Shown in pieces: positions 23,523 to 39,200 of a stretch of DNA of 64,000 nt (the stretch's first letter is position 1; every line of letters begins with the position of its first letter). Source of the stretch: Phoronis australis (Eukaryota; Phoronida; Phoronidae); contig NMRA01000020.1 of assembly GCA_002633005.1 (NCBI GenBank), positions 1,076,803 through 1,140,802 of the forward strand. The letters are read 5' to 3'. Below the pieces are notes generated by a model that saw nothing but the letters and a program-made list of their open reading frames with translations, was not told the origin of the DNA and searched no databases. The position numbers were made by a program, and so were the translations under genes.

Positions 23523-24168
23523 ACAACTGACTACTCATATTTGTGGATAAATTCTTGTAAATAACTCAAGTCTACTAACGTCGGTGTCACACTCCGACTC
23601 AGACTCCCCAACGACGTTTCACCTCCCGGCCAGAGGAGCATTTTTACGACCCGGTGACTCAGTAAGGTAGGGCAGACCACTCGCGCTGAGCTGTAAATTT
23701 GGACAAAATCGTTCTCCTTTTTTGCTCAACCGGCTCTCGCATAACGGTCTGAAGCGTGAATAACCAGCATTACTGGTCTTACAAATGACACAAATTCTCA
23801 CTGCGCATGCTAACAACTTGATACCATGACAAAGTACGTAGGCCTCAGTGAGACCGGCCGACTGAGGACGGACTAGTGAGACAAAAATTCAGTCCTTGCT
23901 TTTTATCTCGAATGTTTTGGTGCCGATTTCAACCCGTCCCGTTCAGCCATTGTTGTCAATCTTCGAAGTTAAAGGCAGGAACCAACTAAAAACTCAAACT
24001 TCCTATGTCACCGAGTGGACGTCCCTGGTGGCTTTCGGCCCGGCACTCGCTCAAGTGGTCACGCTTGGCTTGACCAGTCGCCAACCGACTAGAGCGACGT
24101 CTTTCGTGTACATGGTATTTCCGAGAGCTCTCCTTAAAAGAAGGTATACAAATGGATAAATAACAAAT

Positions 24169-24294
24169 ATGGCGACTATCGACACATGTTTTGTTGCTGT
24201 TGGTTGCAATCGAACGCCAAACGCGTGTTCTTGGGGCACTAACAATATCATCTTGTACGCGTCTTGCAATGGAGTTGCTGTATATAACCCTAGT
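24169..24294 (+). CDS. ELP2: ELP2 exon 1
   Basis: 42 codons starting [20 protein letters not shown], ending ...VAVYNPS before gtgagt. It forms the first propeller strand. Confidence 0.93.
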
Positions 24295-27200
24295 GTGAGT
24301 TTGAAGGAACTGTTTTGGACATAGGTGTATCTAATCGTGGTTAATGTAACATCCTTGTGCAAGTTTCACTCAGTGTCTCGATTGTTGAATGTTGATTGTT
24401 GGTAAGACATTTGACACGTAAACCGTCCGTAAATAAGTATTGACAGGCGTAAACATGAGTAAACCAGTAATTTTATGTACTGATAAATGGGTGTTCTTCA
24501 AAAATGCTGTACCGTAAGTTCAACTTTAATAGTCAGATAGGTGTGTCCCTGGACTTGATTAAAAATGATTTGAGACCCATGGCATCGTACGTCCAGATGG
24601 CTTGCATTTTCATTACAGTGTTTGGCAATTATTTTCTGCTTTAAGCTCGCCATCAACTTAGCCTTAATATCAACTAATATAACCTTGAGTTGCTTCAAGC
24701 CAATCGTCATTTCGCCATGGTTACTTTCTCTCACTCCCCAACCTGGTTTCCGGAGTGTAGGCCTGTAATCTTAGGCTGTATGAATCTTTACGTTTTCTGT
24801 CATCTGACTCGTGTAGATCATACTTTCATAGATGGACATAGGCAATTACATGCCCATAACAAGTTTCTCATTTCAAAATACAGCAAATAAAATTGAATGA
24901 AACATGCATGCTAGTTATAATTAACACATACGCATGACTTTGGATACAATTTAGTCGACATAACTTGAACATGTCCATGAAAATCTGATCGGCGTTCACT
25001 CGAGATTCTCTCAGTGGATGCTATTTTGAGGAAATTACGTGAAATCCCGCCTGTTGATGAACAAAAAGTCCAAGGGACACAAATCTAACAAATTTCACCT
25101 AATATCTTCCCATCCTTTTTTGCAAGTGTCACGTGCCACGTCACGCGCTTCGCACAGTTTTGCGCTAGCCTTTGCCTAACACACGTGACTCATTGGAAGT
25201 ATTTTATGGTTATTCCGCGCATGGTGAAAAAGTTAACGGTGACCAAAAAAGTGGAGTTGGAATTTTTTGCCAAAGTCACATTAATTCTCGTAACTAAGCT
25301 TCATCGACGATATATGTATAAGTAGAAAGGACCACTGAAGAAAGTAAGCATCTTTTTAAATGATTATTTTCAGTGGAGAATGTTTTGACGAGTTTAAAAT
25401 TCTTAATCGGTGAGCGGATTTCGCCTACCGCCTGTTTAAAATACATGGGACGAAATTAGTACAGAAAGCGATGGGAAGTATTGTAGCCCTTAACCGGCCA
25501 ACCGAGGGGCTACTTGTTGCCTAAGATGGACATTGATCTGAGCCGCAGTTTTTCTGTTAAATCTGAGCTAGCTCACAATTGCAAGGGTTGACATTCGCTA
25601 CATGTGAGAGGAATTTTGTTTTGTTTTGAGTAGATTAATGCAGTTATTGTCAGCATAGTCGCTTCTTGTGTAGTCTTACTTTGACAAGAATTTGAATGTG
25701 TGAATAATCTAATATTTGTCTGTAGACAAGCTCTAGTGCTGGACATGTGAACTCAGTGAGGGTGGCTCACTCCGACCGAATCAACTCTGTCCAGTGGATA
25801 CCTGTGACAGGTGAGTCTTTGTTGGAAAAAGTCAGCTGTTCAGGCTACTGCTATTGCCATCCTTTGTGAGTGGCACTCGGTTCAAGATGGCCAATCTTCT
25901 TCACTGGATATTTGCGGGCGTGGTCTTTTCCAGCACTTTTTCTCTGGCAATAGTTGGATATAATGTGCTCACATTTTAAGAAACTTTTTGATGCCCGTTG
26001 TTCAGGGGATAAAAGTGGTTCTCAAAATGCCGGCATGTTGTATCCAACTGTATTCCTTTCTCAGGATTTACAGTTCTTTTCTGAAGTGCTGCAATTCCCT
26101 TATACTTGTGCACAAATAACTCCTTTTTTCATGCATGTTTTGACAGGCGGTAGGAGGCACATGGGGCTTGTGCTTGGTGTGACACATCGTGTGTTATTGT
26201 ATCTGTGTACTCTACAACTTCGAAGCATAGTGTATGACAGAATAATTGTATTCATCATGAAACACAGTCGTAGCACTTGAGAAAAATCCTGCAGCTCATT
26301 ATTATGCGCCCACATAATATTTATATGTTTGCGCATATTGCTGTCGTCTCTGTCTAGATGTCCAGTGTCCGCAGCTGTATCTTCGGAGTTCGTTGGATTT
26401 TGATGAATTTCGGAAAATAGGTTTCTATAAAGGAGACGACAATGTCTTCCCATTTTCGGACAGATAGATGTTTTCTGTGCCACCTGGTGGCTGTTTAAAA
26501 ATTTTTGCATAATATTATGTTTTTGAGGTCCTTTCTATCTGTCAAACCACTCAAAGGATCATTGTGAAAATTAAAAGTTGAGTTCCTGATGTGAAGACCC
26601 TTGCTGATGTTGATTTTCGGATAATTTTGACTATTCTGGCATCTCCTGTGGCCTGGAGGCAATTTTGCTTTTTTACGTGTACAGGTCTATCTTCTTAACA
26701 CTTTGCAGGATCTTTGAGAAGGTTAGCAGATGGACTCCTATAGAGATGGCAACAGATGATGATGAGTTTCAATCCAATCGAACTATAGCTGTGCCCCCTA
26801 GTGTCAATTGTTTTTTACATTTGCCTCTATATCTTAGGAGTTCCTTGGCTTGTTTTCATGAAATTTGGCAAATAGTTAAGTATTACTGAGGCAGCGCCCC
26901 CTTTTCAATGCAGAGGGGTTTGGGCATTCTGCACCATCTAATGGCCATTTTTATGATACTTAAATACACCCATAGAAGCACGCCATTTGTAGCGCTGTCG
27001 TGGGTGCATTTCAACGCTGCGCATTGCTCTTGTAAGCTGAATGTATGGGTGAGAAAATAAGTATGACCATGAGCGAAGGGATGTGCGTGCATGGGAAAGG
27101 AAGGGTGTCAAGAATAACCTTCTTGTGTTGTGTGGGTGAGGAAGACTGCCAACCTTGTTGTTTCCTCAAATGACAGACGAGTGAAATAGTCTTGGTCTTC

Positions 27201-30200
27201 CATTTAAAAATAATTTAATGTATTGATGTAAAGATGTATTGTCAAAATATCGAATTAAGATTTTGAAGTTTTCAACGTCTGGGTACATGAGGTGGAAATT
27301 TCTGAATATCAGTTATGATTCCTTAAATATTAGTCCTGGTTCAGCAAACACTTTAAATTTGTATTTTTAGGCAGTGTAACAGAAGCAATCTCAGCATCTG
27401 CTGACAAAACTGCTGTTGTTTGGAGTTTGGATGGTGATGAGGTAGGATTTGTTCAAAAGGTGTGCAGTACTTAGAAATAGGCAGATAAAATGTAATGGTT
27501 CTTGAAAATGAAAATTATTATTAAGTGAAACACAGAATTTGGCAGCAGTTTCAGTAATTTGTCACTCTCTTACAGATTTTGTTGCAGTACTTTTGAAGTC
27601 GCGAATCTTTATCTGAAACATCAGTCTTTAAAAAATGTTTTGAATTATTACAAAAACGCTGCTTGTTTGTTATTTTCTTTTGATGCATTACTTTAAGGCT
27701 GTACTTAGTAAAAGTATTTGAATTAGATTTTAATTAGAAAGTCTTAATTTTTGAATTAATGATTTTACACAGCTTCGACCCGTCTCCACGCTGACTGGAC
27801 ACTCAAGTAGTGTGACTCAAGCATCAGGTGTTTACATAGAAGCTTCAGACAAAGAACGACCAATTACATTCATAGCTACTTGCTCGGCAGACTCTACAGT
27901 TAGAATATGGAGGAGACCTGCTGACTCTGGTAAGCGTGTCACTGGGCATTGGGGAAAACTAGCTCACCCATGTGTAAGCATGCGGACTCTTAGTTTAAAT
28001 ATTTCTCAAAGGTGTGGTTTGTGGTCTTGCCTTTTTTGCTAACATTGTATTTCTTCACAAAGTTGGCAAAGGATTGGGCAAGATGGAATGAGTGTAACTA
28101 TACTTATTCGTGTTTACATTGTTTATTTTTGACAAAAGTGCACCTGAATTACTTCCTTTCAGCCAGATAAGGCCAAAAGCATGGTTAGCTCTGGTCTCTA
28201 CCCTGACTCATATTAAGAGCTACGGTTCCTGACTAAAAATAAAAATGCCAGCTCACATTATTTTCAGCACAGGATTGCCAAGCGATGAGTAAAAGAAAAT
28301 CCCGCATTGTTTTTGATGAAAAAATACTGCACCACTGACTCGAGTTTCAAAAAACAAAACGAGACCCGAGCCACCTATGCTTTATCAGACAGGTATAACT
28401 TCCAGACAGTGCAAAAACATTTTGTAACTACATGATGTTTGCTTTATTTGTTGCTTTCATTCTAGAAGGCACTCACAGTTGTACATTTGGATGTACTGTT
28501 TGGTTCTTGTTTGTGTTTCAGCTGTTTCTGCAAAGCCAGTGCTTAATATGTAACATTTTCCCTGCTTACTTTGCAGACAGTTTCACATGCTTACAGACTA
28601 TTAGACTTGGGACAGGGTTTGCTCTTGATGCTGCCTGGGCCAGCCTGCCTGGGTGTAACAGTAAGTAAGATGAATTATTAACTTGTATGGTTGTGTGCCC
28701 ACTTGACCTAGATCCGCATCGTCGACATCTCTGCCTAGCACTGCTGTCATGGATCTGCTCTTGTGTCTGTACGGATGTCTGAAAATTTGCATGCCTGATG
28801 CTATCACGGTGTGAACCACCTGTGCCTTTGTCTTGGTGGTTACAATACTTTACCCCTTAGGCGAAGTTGTTTTCTGCACTTATTTCTGTATGTGCGCTGT
28901 AGTTCCTTGTCGCTGTCGCAATCAAGTTTTTTGGACACAGTGTTCTTTTGATTTTTGTAGTCATTTTCATTATGCAGTATGTTGTCATCCACATCCTTCT
29001 GGCATCCACTACTGTATCTCCAAAACCTTGTGATGAATGTTTGTGAAATTTTGTGGGCATGCATGGATTTCGATCATTATGTATTTGGCTTGTATTCAAA
29101 TTGATAGTGTTTGCTAAATTTTAAGCCTTTGTACAGTCCAGGAATTTGCTTGCTTAGTAGGACGTTATTTTGACGCATTGGACCTAGTCCAATAAAATTG
29201 AAATGCCAGTATTTAAAACAGGAATAATAATTAGGTCAGATTTACATAGCGCTTTGAACTACTAAGGACTTTGAACATTATCACCTGAAACTGGTCAATC
29301 GTAATCATTGTCAATTGCCCAGGAGCATACAATGGGTGCAACCTTTGTCCCATTACTCCAATCAATGTAAATGCTTAAAATTTTCAAGCGCTAAACTGCC
29401 TCCTTGGTTACACGAGACCTGCAACGTTTTTGAAAATGTGATGTGACTGCATTTCTGTTCCTATTTGTGAGTCCAAATCCTGTCATAATAATGGCAGATA
29501 TGTCATCACTAAACATCAGAATAGCTTGTGTATTGGACGGTAATTGTGCAGCACCTAGACATTTGGTGGACGCTTATGGGGCAGCAACTGCCGAATGAAT
29601 TTGACCATCTGTTCAAACTCCTGCTGTGTTGTAGCTTTACAAATGTCATCCACGTTGCAACGTGCTCAACAAAATGTACGTGGATTGTTACTATGTAAAA
29701 CGTTTGACTGTTCTTTGTTGTCCTCTCTTCATTGTAGCACCGTTACTTGCTCTGGGATGTGATGACCAAAAAATCCACCTGTTCACCCTTCAGCAGTCTC
29801 AGGTGAGTTGTCTGGTCAGTCAGAGTTACTACTGCTGCAATGGCTTGGTCAATTGGTACAGTTTGTTCTTAATGGTTTTTAAGGGCCATTGTGCCAAAAA
29901 CTGCTACCTCTTCCATAGTAAGATAGAGTTGTGTGTACTGTGTGTGTGCCGACTCAAAACCTCCCCTTCCAGTATCCAGATCCATGTACTTAATGCTCAT
30001 AGTTTTGCTTGGTTAGAAGTACCTGAGCAGTTTTCAAAAAGCCGTGGTGTTAATAGTAATTCTAACTTTTATTTTGTTTGGTTTGCTTAGTTTGTCAAAG
30101 CGCAGAGCTTGGCTGGTCATGAAGATTGGCTGCGGCAGTTAGATTTTACACAAGATGGTGAGTTGCTGCTCAAAACAGTTTTGTTCAGCTTAGATTTGCA

Positions 30201-33200
30201 TATTAAAAGGGATTCTACACACTGTTTTTTAATTTTGCTTAAAATTACTATTTTGTGCAATTACTGCTTCACTGAAAACATAAGAGCATTTTTTCTGGTA
30301 AAACTGGCCTCACTGTGTCACAAAATAGATACATTGGTTTGGGACATTCAGCCTCTCTTCTCAATCATCCATTAACTCCCCTGAATCGTTTGGCACACTT
30401 ACTGAATTTGCATATTTTGTCACGAGTTGTTAAAGTTAAATTAAACTTTGAAGCATTGGCGAAGGTCTACTGTGCTTCTAAGATTTTAGTGTAATATTCC
30501 GATAATAGTCAAAATGCGGGTTTAGTGTTCTTTCAACAGTATCTTTATTAATTCTTTTTATCAGAAAGTTGTCTTGTTCTGAAAATAAGATGCTAAATGT
30601 TATAGAAATATATTTTGTGGCCATTTTTTGCATCTACTTCATCTGCCAAACCTTGAAATAACAGTAATGTAATGTCAATGGGTTGATTATATTTCTATTT
30701 ATGCTTAGCTCTTTTCTATGCCTCAAGTCAACACATCTTCAAAACAGCTAGTCAATAAAATTATAAAAATTCCAGTGAAATGATGTTCATGATCACCATT
30801 TTTTAAACATTTGTGGTGAAATCTTGCTTATGGACATGCAATTCAGCAATCTATCTGTTTCTGTGAATACATTAATATGATGTTATAACTGGCTTTCTTG
30901 TCAGACAGTGGAGATGTGTTGCTTGCCAGCTGTGGTCAGGACTGCTTTATCAGACTTTGGAGGATAACACCTGCCTGTCAGAGACACCTGGTGGCTAATG
31001 TTGCTGACCTTCAGATGGAGGATGTTCAAGATATTAAGGTCAAGGAAATCACTTTTAGCGTGGATTACGAAGGTACTAAGAAATAAGTCGCTGAAGTTGT
31101 TTATTGTTTAAATGTGATAACCAGCTTGACCCATTTATGTGCCCCTATATTATGTAGTCTATCTAGTATCTATGTTTGACATCTGTCCATCTTGCGTCCA
31201 TGGCTGTTTCTCCTGAACCCCTAGGATTGTTGTAAAATTCGGCTACAACAGATGATGGCAACTTTATTTTAGTTTATTTTTTACGTTTGCCTCTGTATTT
31301 TTAGAGTTCTTGGATCGATTTTTATGAAATTTTGGCTAGTGGCCATTCTTGTTGATTTCTCATTGGTGGATTTAGGAGGTACTCTCCTGGCATGTCCAAA
31401 AATTGTAGAAATTGCTGCAACAGGCTATCTGTATAGCCATAGCTAATGCCTGTCCTGTAGGCCTTGAGTTGGTCCCCTTTTGAATACTTAAACTCTGATT
31501 AGAATCTAAATGTATTTTGATAATTTTGATATGATCTTCTTAGTAACCAGGCATTTAAACTGCAAATTAGCTGACTTTTCTGGAAACACTGGTATGTTCT
31601 TAACTGTTTACTGCTCCAGTGCTTCAAATTAACCATCCAATCAGGCATGCCACTTTCATGATTTACTTTTCCAACAGCAAATGTTACCTGCTTTCGAGCA
31701 GTTTGGCGTCAGTTAGTGTGGAGCCTTGATAGCGATGTGGAATTCAGGAGACATATTAGAGGTGCTGCTGTCACTTTTCAAGTGCATTGTGGGACAGTTG
31801 CCATCGTGTGAGCATTTGGTATCACCACAAATAACTTGGTGACATTCACCTTACTGTGTATGGGCGGGCGGACCGAACAGGCAGGTGGGAAGGGAGGGAA
31901 AGAGGGAGGTAGGACTTCAGTGACTTTATCACCACAAATACAGGCATCAAATATAAATGGGATTCATTTTGGAATTCTGTACCATTTCCAGGACAGAAAC
32001 ACTATACCTATGGAAAGTCAATGAATCAGATGTGTCTAGTTTGTAATCTTTTTTTTTAAGTCAAACACTTTAGAACTAAATGTTGCATGGACTACGTTCT
32101 GAGGGTTGTCATTTTGATTTCTTGATTTTACTGAAATGCCCTTTGATTCATTTCAGCTCGTCAATTGGTTGCAAGTACTTGATTGCATTCTTGCTGGATG
32201 TGTCTCGAGTTTCTTGAAGTTCTTAGATGCAATTTTCAAGTATACAGTTGGTGTCACTCAATGTGTGGAGTCACCATCTTAGTTACTTCATCTGATTCTA
32301 TTGCATGTTACTCCGTTATTTCAGACCAGAGCCTGGAGTACTATGTTTTGCTGGAGTCGGTACTCATGGCACACGAAAACTGGATCTATGGTATCAAATG
32401 GCACCCTGTAATCTACAAAGGTATGTGACCTGACATTATTTCTTAGGAGGAGGTTCAGCCTTACAAATTTCCCTTTAAGTTAATACCTCTGGAAATATCT
32501 CATGATATTAATAAGCACTGATGACTAACTTGGTACTTATATTGGAATTTTTTCAAAAAACTAATTAAGTTTATAGAGTCTGTTTCAATCTGAGAGGACC
32601 ATAACTTAATGATCTTGCATTTTTGACAAAATTCATAAAGGTTTGCTCGCTTTGTATACTGAAAGTGGTTAGTACTATTACTCAAGGTAATCTTTTGTTG
32701 ATAAGTTATTTTGGAAAATCAGTTATCGCACCGTCTATGATTGATTAATGTTTTTTCTTTTCAAGATGGCTGTTGTCACCAGCCCATGTGCCTGTTATCT
32801 GCTTCTATGGACAAAACTATGATCATCTGGAGACCAGACCCTGTCTCTGGAGTGTGGCTTGATCAGGTATTATATGTTATCATGTAGTGTAATAGTAGAG
32901 AAAAACAAAATTAATCAAGAGAAGTATAATAAATCATATTTTTGCTAAATTTGGCATGTCTTGACTAGATCATTTTGATACATTTAGCACTGACTTTCAA
33001 CGATGTCATTATGTTGGTTTTCAGACTCTAAAATGTGAATTACCGGTGTGGAGATGATGTCATTATCACATTTTTAGGATCATCACGTAGCCAACATTGA
33101 TAGAGAGTGAAACTCAATAATTCTTTTTTAATATGTCATTACATCTTTTAAGTAATCTGTTGGAAAGGGGCTGTGCTTGGGCTTGTCACTGACTATGATA

Positions 33201-36200
33201 CACTGTCAGTCAGTCAGCTTGCGGAGTTGTTTTATTAAAAATAGGCTTGGAATGGACAAAAGAACAATAATTGATTATATTTGAGGAAAGACATCATATT
33301 TTACAGTCATGATGCAACAGTGGTTTAAATAAAAAATAATCGACAATTAACATTTAGTGACATCGAAACAAAATTAATGTGACCATGATACGTGTCAGCA
33401 CGTCCAGCTTTCAAGTGCTTAAACACCATCTATGAAAGTTGACTGTGCTTGTGATCTGTGTCAGCACAGTCAGCTTTCAAGTGCTTAAAGCACCACCTAC
33501 AGAAGTTGACTGTGATTGTGATCTATGTGCTTTTAAGTGCTTAAAGTGCCACCTACAGAAGTTGACTGTGATCGTGATCTGTGTCAGCATGCTCAGCTTT
33601 CAAGTGCTTTAAGCGCCACCTACAAAAGTTGACACAGAGAAGGTGACACAGAGTTAGTTAACACAGCAAAACATTGTGTAAACAGAAATTGACACAGAAC
33701 CAGTTGTCACCGCCGTGTCAATTTCGTCACCATCTGTTGAGGTAAAGCAAGTTGTGCTTGATCATCTCGTTCCGTGTCAACTTACCAACTAAACACGAAT
33801 CTGGGCCAAGGCAGACGCGATCATGTTACCTGGGCTTGTGCAATAGCACACTCTCGGTCACCATTTTCATGCCATATCTACATGTACTCCTGACTTCCTT
33901 TACCTTTCGCCTGTTAGCTTAGCTGTTGCTGATTAACCTTTTTTCCCTCTAAATGTGCAGAAACATGCACTATTTTCTCTTTGTCAGCCTAAACTGCAAC
34001 TCCAACCTTTGTAATCTTGAACATGCGCACTCAACATTCTTGCCCACAACTTCCGTCTCTCCATCGTTTCTGAGTTTGTGTGTAAACAGCAGTTTGACAG
34101 TGATCATCTTGCTCCGTGTCAGTTTGCGCCATGTTACAGTTGATGTCTAAACACTGCTTCAGTCATATAGTTTCCAGCATCGAATAACAATGAGATCTCA
34201 TGAACATTACTTCAACAAGGAATTTTTAAAGGGAGTTAAAACAGCGTTTCCACAGCAGCGATCAATATGAATAATTCGTTACCACAGCAGTGGTCGTTTA
34301 GAAAGTTGTCAACTCTGATATATTGACCGCTGAAAATTCAAACTTCATAATCTGTCCAGTAAGTCTGTTATGCATTTTATCGGAAGTGTGATACCAAGAT
34401 TTCATTTTTTAATCTTAATTACATTAAGATATCATTTTTTCATCCCTCTAGTCTACAGCATGAATTCTCAGAAATGACACATAGTCTATCCATCATTATT
34501 TTCAGGTGCGAGTGGGAGAAGTGGGTGGAAACACTCTTGGTCTTTATGGCTGTCAGTTCAGCCCTGACGGCAGATCGATACTGGCACATGGTTACCAAGG
34601 GGCGCTTCATCTCTGGCACTTCGATCAGGTAGGTCTCACGTAGCTTGTTAGTCATCATTTTTCTGTCTTCTTTTGCTTTGCTTATCCTTGGAAAATAGTA
34701 AATATTTATAGACTTGCCTACGGAATGAAATGTCCCTTCATTCATGGTTTAAAAGGATTTACCGTGAAGACTTTAAGAGGAAACTGACCAGTGATTTCCA
34801 CTTGTTGCTACCTTAACTGCCCAATCAGCACCAAGAGTCTGTACATAGTCATTGTTATTATCTTTTTTTTTAATAAATTCATTATTATCATTTAACTCAT
34901 TCGACCCTGAGCACCATATGGAATAAATTGCTTAGTGGCCTGGCTGAGCTGTGGAATGTCTACCCCCTTGAAGTCGGAGGGTATTTCACTCAGAACTAGG
35001 TCACAAGCACTGCACATAATTAAAATCTCATCACTCAGTCATTAGTAAACATATACTTACCAAATTTTCAGCAATACATCTTGAGTAAATGAGCTTCATG
35101 TTGATATAAAATTTATCCAAGAGTTCAATATCGATAAAGGGTTGAACAAGTAGTTTTACTTTTTGTTTTCCAGAAACAAAGACGTTTGTTTACAAATAAT
35201 CCATTTAAATTTCCAGAAAACATATTGTCAAGAAAGTTTTCTGTGTAGCATATCCTCATCATAAACTAGATCACTGAAATCTGTATCTAAATCTGACCAC
35301 TCAGTGCCATCAGTATCCACACTATCATATCCATAATCATTGAAGTCTATATCTAAATGTGACCAGTGTCATCAGTATCCACACTATCCTCCATAATAAA
35401 GACTTCAAGAACTGTGAGAGAGCAGCAGAGATGATGTCGGTATAATATCAAGGGCAATTTCAAGTGAGTATGTGCACAGTGCTAGTCAAAGAGCAGAATG
35501 TTCCTAGTAATTGAACATTTTGTTATTGTTTCTGGTCAGTTCAAATAAAATAAACAGGAGCACCCTAGCAGATGATTAAGTGGTGACAGCAGTGTTATGT
35601 AACACCAATTAGGAGACAATTCAGGGCAATTAGCTTCATTCTAGTCTTCAAATCAAACAAACATACTATATTTCAGGGAGGAATATCTATATAACCTTTC
35701 AAAAGTTACCACAACAACCACTACAAAGTTAACACGCTTCCTGGTTTTTCCTTGAATTGATAATTTGCTTGTGAAGAAATGGTTCTAAATTCCAGAAATA
35801 ACAGCCAATAAGCATTAACTTCACAAACAAGAAGTTAACACAGAGTATGGTGTCTCAGTCCTCATTGGATAGAAAACTGGGAATACCCTAGATATATTTA
35901 AACTTAAACCAATAAATTGCTGCCTCCTATCCCTCCTGAAGGCGTGATCCGCCTGTGAGATCCATTCTTAGATAACGCCTCCAGAGGGCATCAGGCCCTG
36001 AGTGAAAATAAACAGTCAGGCCATAAGGTGGGATCAGGGAGTCATTTAATTTGATTATTCTGGTAAGTTAGGCCTTGAGGACCATGTTGTGAAGAAGTCT
36101 TGTAATAGTTATTATACATCATTATAATTATTGTAACAGTTGTCTTTGGTGCAGGGTATCTCAAGAAGTTTGCTTGAAAATTTGTAACCTATATATTGGA

Positions 36201-39200
36201 TTTGGTGTATTCAGGAGACAGTCAGTTGGACACCAGAGGTCGCTGTGAGTGGTCACTATGATGCCGTTCAAGACATTGCGTGGGATCCTGATGGTGAATT
36301 TTTAATCAGCTCCAGTGCAGATCAGACCATGAGGCTCTATGTGCCTTGGAAGCGGAAAGAACAGATGGTATGTTAAAAGTTTTAATAACCGAAAATTCGT
36401 TTTCCCCACAGACTTTTCTCGCCATTACCTAAATTACAAATACAGCACACATCACGAAATTTTGTCCGCCTGGTCGGAAATTGGTCGACGACTAGCTGTC
36501 GACCGGTCGGCAAATTAGCCGACCGGTCGGCTAAAAATTAGCCGACCAGCAGCCGCCCGCAGTGCCGACTCATAAGGCGACCCCACAGCCGACCCTGTAG
36601 CCGACCGGCCATCAGCCTACCAGCTGGTCGGCTGCTGTTTTTAGGCTAGAGTACCAGTTGTGTAATAGGTTGTCAAGCTCATACCACTTTGCGTGTCGAT
36701 GCATATTCGTCATAGCACAGGGTCAACTAAATTTACCTAGTTTTGCTGTCTCGGTTACATGAGTTCACGTCGGTTGTGTAACACCACTACTTCGAAGGTT
36801 GAAGGCAAGCGGCATTAGTAAACATTGGATTATGGACAATGCAACAAGTTTTGGATGAAATACGTGAAAGTTTTCTTTACATTTGATCTTTAATTTGACT
36901 CGTGACATTAACAAATTGTATTAGATCGGTTGCTTCCCGGTCAATACAACGCTGTATAGTCATTTTGTAAACGCGGCTGTTTTTCGCAGTCTTCGCCCAC
37001 AATTGATTTTGTTTGTGTAACGCCAAACTGCATCGTTTTTGCGTGTTTTAAGTTTTTCACTGGTCTCCTATCAAGCGCCCATGATGAAGGATTAGTGAGT
37101 GAGTTGTTACACCGCGAAGAGTTCTCACTCCGGGGATTTTATTTTCATAGTATTGACCCTTGCAGTACAGACGCGAAATTCACGGTCCAGTATGCCCTAA
37201 ACCCATGGACTTCGATGGCTCTAACTTCGAAATCATANCATATTAGACATGCATATTGCATCATACCTCATCAGAGTAAAACTTGTTATCAATGATAGTA
37301 GAAACAATTATTTTTATCATTGCCACAAGACGTTAACAAACGCAGTCAGTGTCTGGAACTGTTGTGTCTACAGTCTACATTGCTGATGAATTAAAGTCGG
37401 TCTAATTCCATTTTTATATCACTGATCCATGCCAAAGGTTTGAAATTGCGCCCCCTTAAGAGTTTTGACTTGCACTGGTGATCACTAAAATCCGATGCAA
37501 ACTTATAGAAGTTGTTTTTTAACCAGGGTAATAGAGCTGAAAATTCTGTATGTTTTCGTTTGCGAGAGTGTTATTTTTGAATTACTGAGTTAATAATTTT
37601 TACGCTCTACATGAAAACAAAGACAATTTTTTTAGGATTACCCGTACCAGGTTACCCCGAAAATGTTATTTTCAAAGTTTTACCCCCTGGAGTATACGCG
37701 AAACGCCAAGTATTGTGTTCTTACGCCAAAGGGCTCGGAAGGCTCTAGCCTTGGTGCGAAGGTGTTTACTAAATTAAATACACAAATTTATGCCATTGTG
37801 GGTAAAAGTGACCGAATAAACTCTTTCCTAGAGTAATCTAAATTATTTACCAGCGTTGCAAAATTTGGTTTTCTACAATTATTCTGCTGCTAAAATTAGG
37901 GTATGACCTTTTGCGTCGACTTTCGACGCAATGAAATATTGCGTCCCCTATTAGTCAGTTTCTTTTTCCCAGATTCTTCAATCAAACCCTCGAGGTTGCG
38001 TAGACGTCACGACAAATGATCAGAATTGGTTTCACTTCATTATATGTTTTTGGAATTTTGATATCAGTGAACCAAATTTTAGAACAAATTTTGCTGAGAT
38101 GTTGTCACCATCTAATGGGAGATGTCAAAAACATTTTGAAATTGGCGCGTGTGAACTCTTTTCAAAACGACGACATACGTTTTTTCGTTACAAAAGGCAG
38201 AGAATTACGCAAGAAGATGACGTCGGATGTTTTTCGTTTAAACGGCCGTAACGGGCAACTTGAATGCCAATTGGCTTCCAGAGTTTGCATGCGAACTCAC
38301 CGGTCTTGAGCTCATGTTGATACAAGTTTTTCGACGAGGTGACAAGCGTACATGTAACTATCCGGGCTGTGTGAAGTTTCGAGGTCTGTTTGAGCTCAAT
38401 ACGCAGTGGCACCTTGCTGTATTTTGAAAATAGTCTTCACTGCTAGGTGGCTAGATAGGAAGGCTTTAGCTTCTAAAATTTTTTTACTGCGAAAGTGACA
38501 ACAATTTCAGAATGATGATGGATGATGGATTACACTATAAACCGATCACAGTCTTCCATTTTCATGCGCCCATGATTTAATATCGGCGCTATGTTCAAAC
38601 CATTGTTTATATTGTTCCTAAAATAAACTTGGGTTCTATTGCTGTACCAACATATGAAGAAATTATACAGAAATAAACAATAATTATCTGTGGTAAAGCG
38701 CAATATACAGCGTGATGAAGTGATGATCAAGAGCAATAACGGATGAGCGCAAATGCGTGCTGCTTGTTGAGCAATCCGCGGCATGAAAACATTTGAGGTC
38801 GTGAAATATCTAGTGTTGTATTCTGATTTTTATGCAATTTTGCTGTAAATTTCAAATTTCGTGCTTGTTTTTATGCATGATGTACTGTATAAAAAGTCTC
38901 ATATCTAAAGTTAGAAATTATTTTTCCGCTATATCACTTAACGTTTGATTTTACCACGCCGTCAATAATTCAACATAAGGTTTTCGGTTTGTGTAATGTC
39001 ACGCACTTTGTATTTGTAGGTTGATTCGATTTTACCTCCATTCAATAGTTGAACAAAATTTGATAAACGGATGTCAAGACCGGAGTTGCCACTGGTAAAC
39101 GAACAGCGAACAGTTAAATGTTTGTTTGTCCAAAGTTCACCCGCTAAGTCATAAAATGGTAATTGCCGACCAAGGACACGCTTAATCCGAATTGGTCGTC

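Noticed and set aside
26100-26510. 136-codon minus-strand frame in ELP2 intron 2
   Set aside because: Overlaps a repeat copy and a plus-strand frame; no domain or splice sites.
30983-30998. CTCF-like word cacctggtggct in ELP2 exon 8
   Set aside because: It is coding sequence (HLVA) and a single occurrence, so probably coincidence.
33387-33635. CRISPR-like array
   Set aside because: The units are contiguous diverged tandem copies without unique spacers, in a eukaryotic intron.
34440-34745. 101-codon minus-strand frame
   Set aside because: Antisense to ELP2 exon 11; no independent support.
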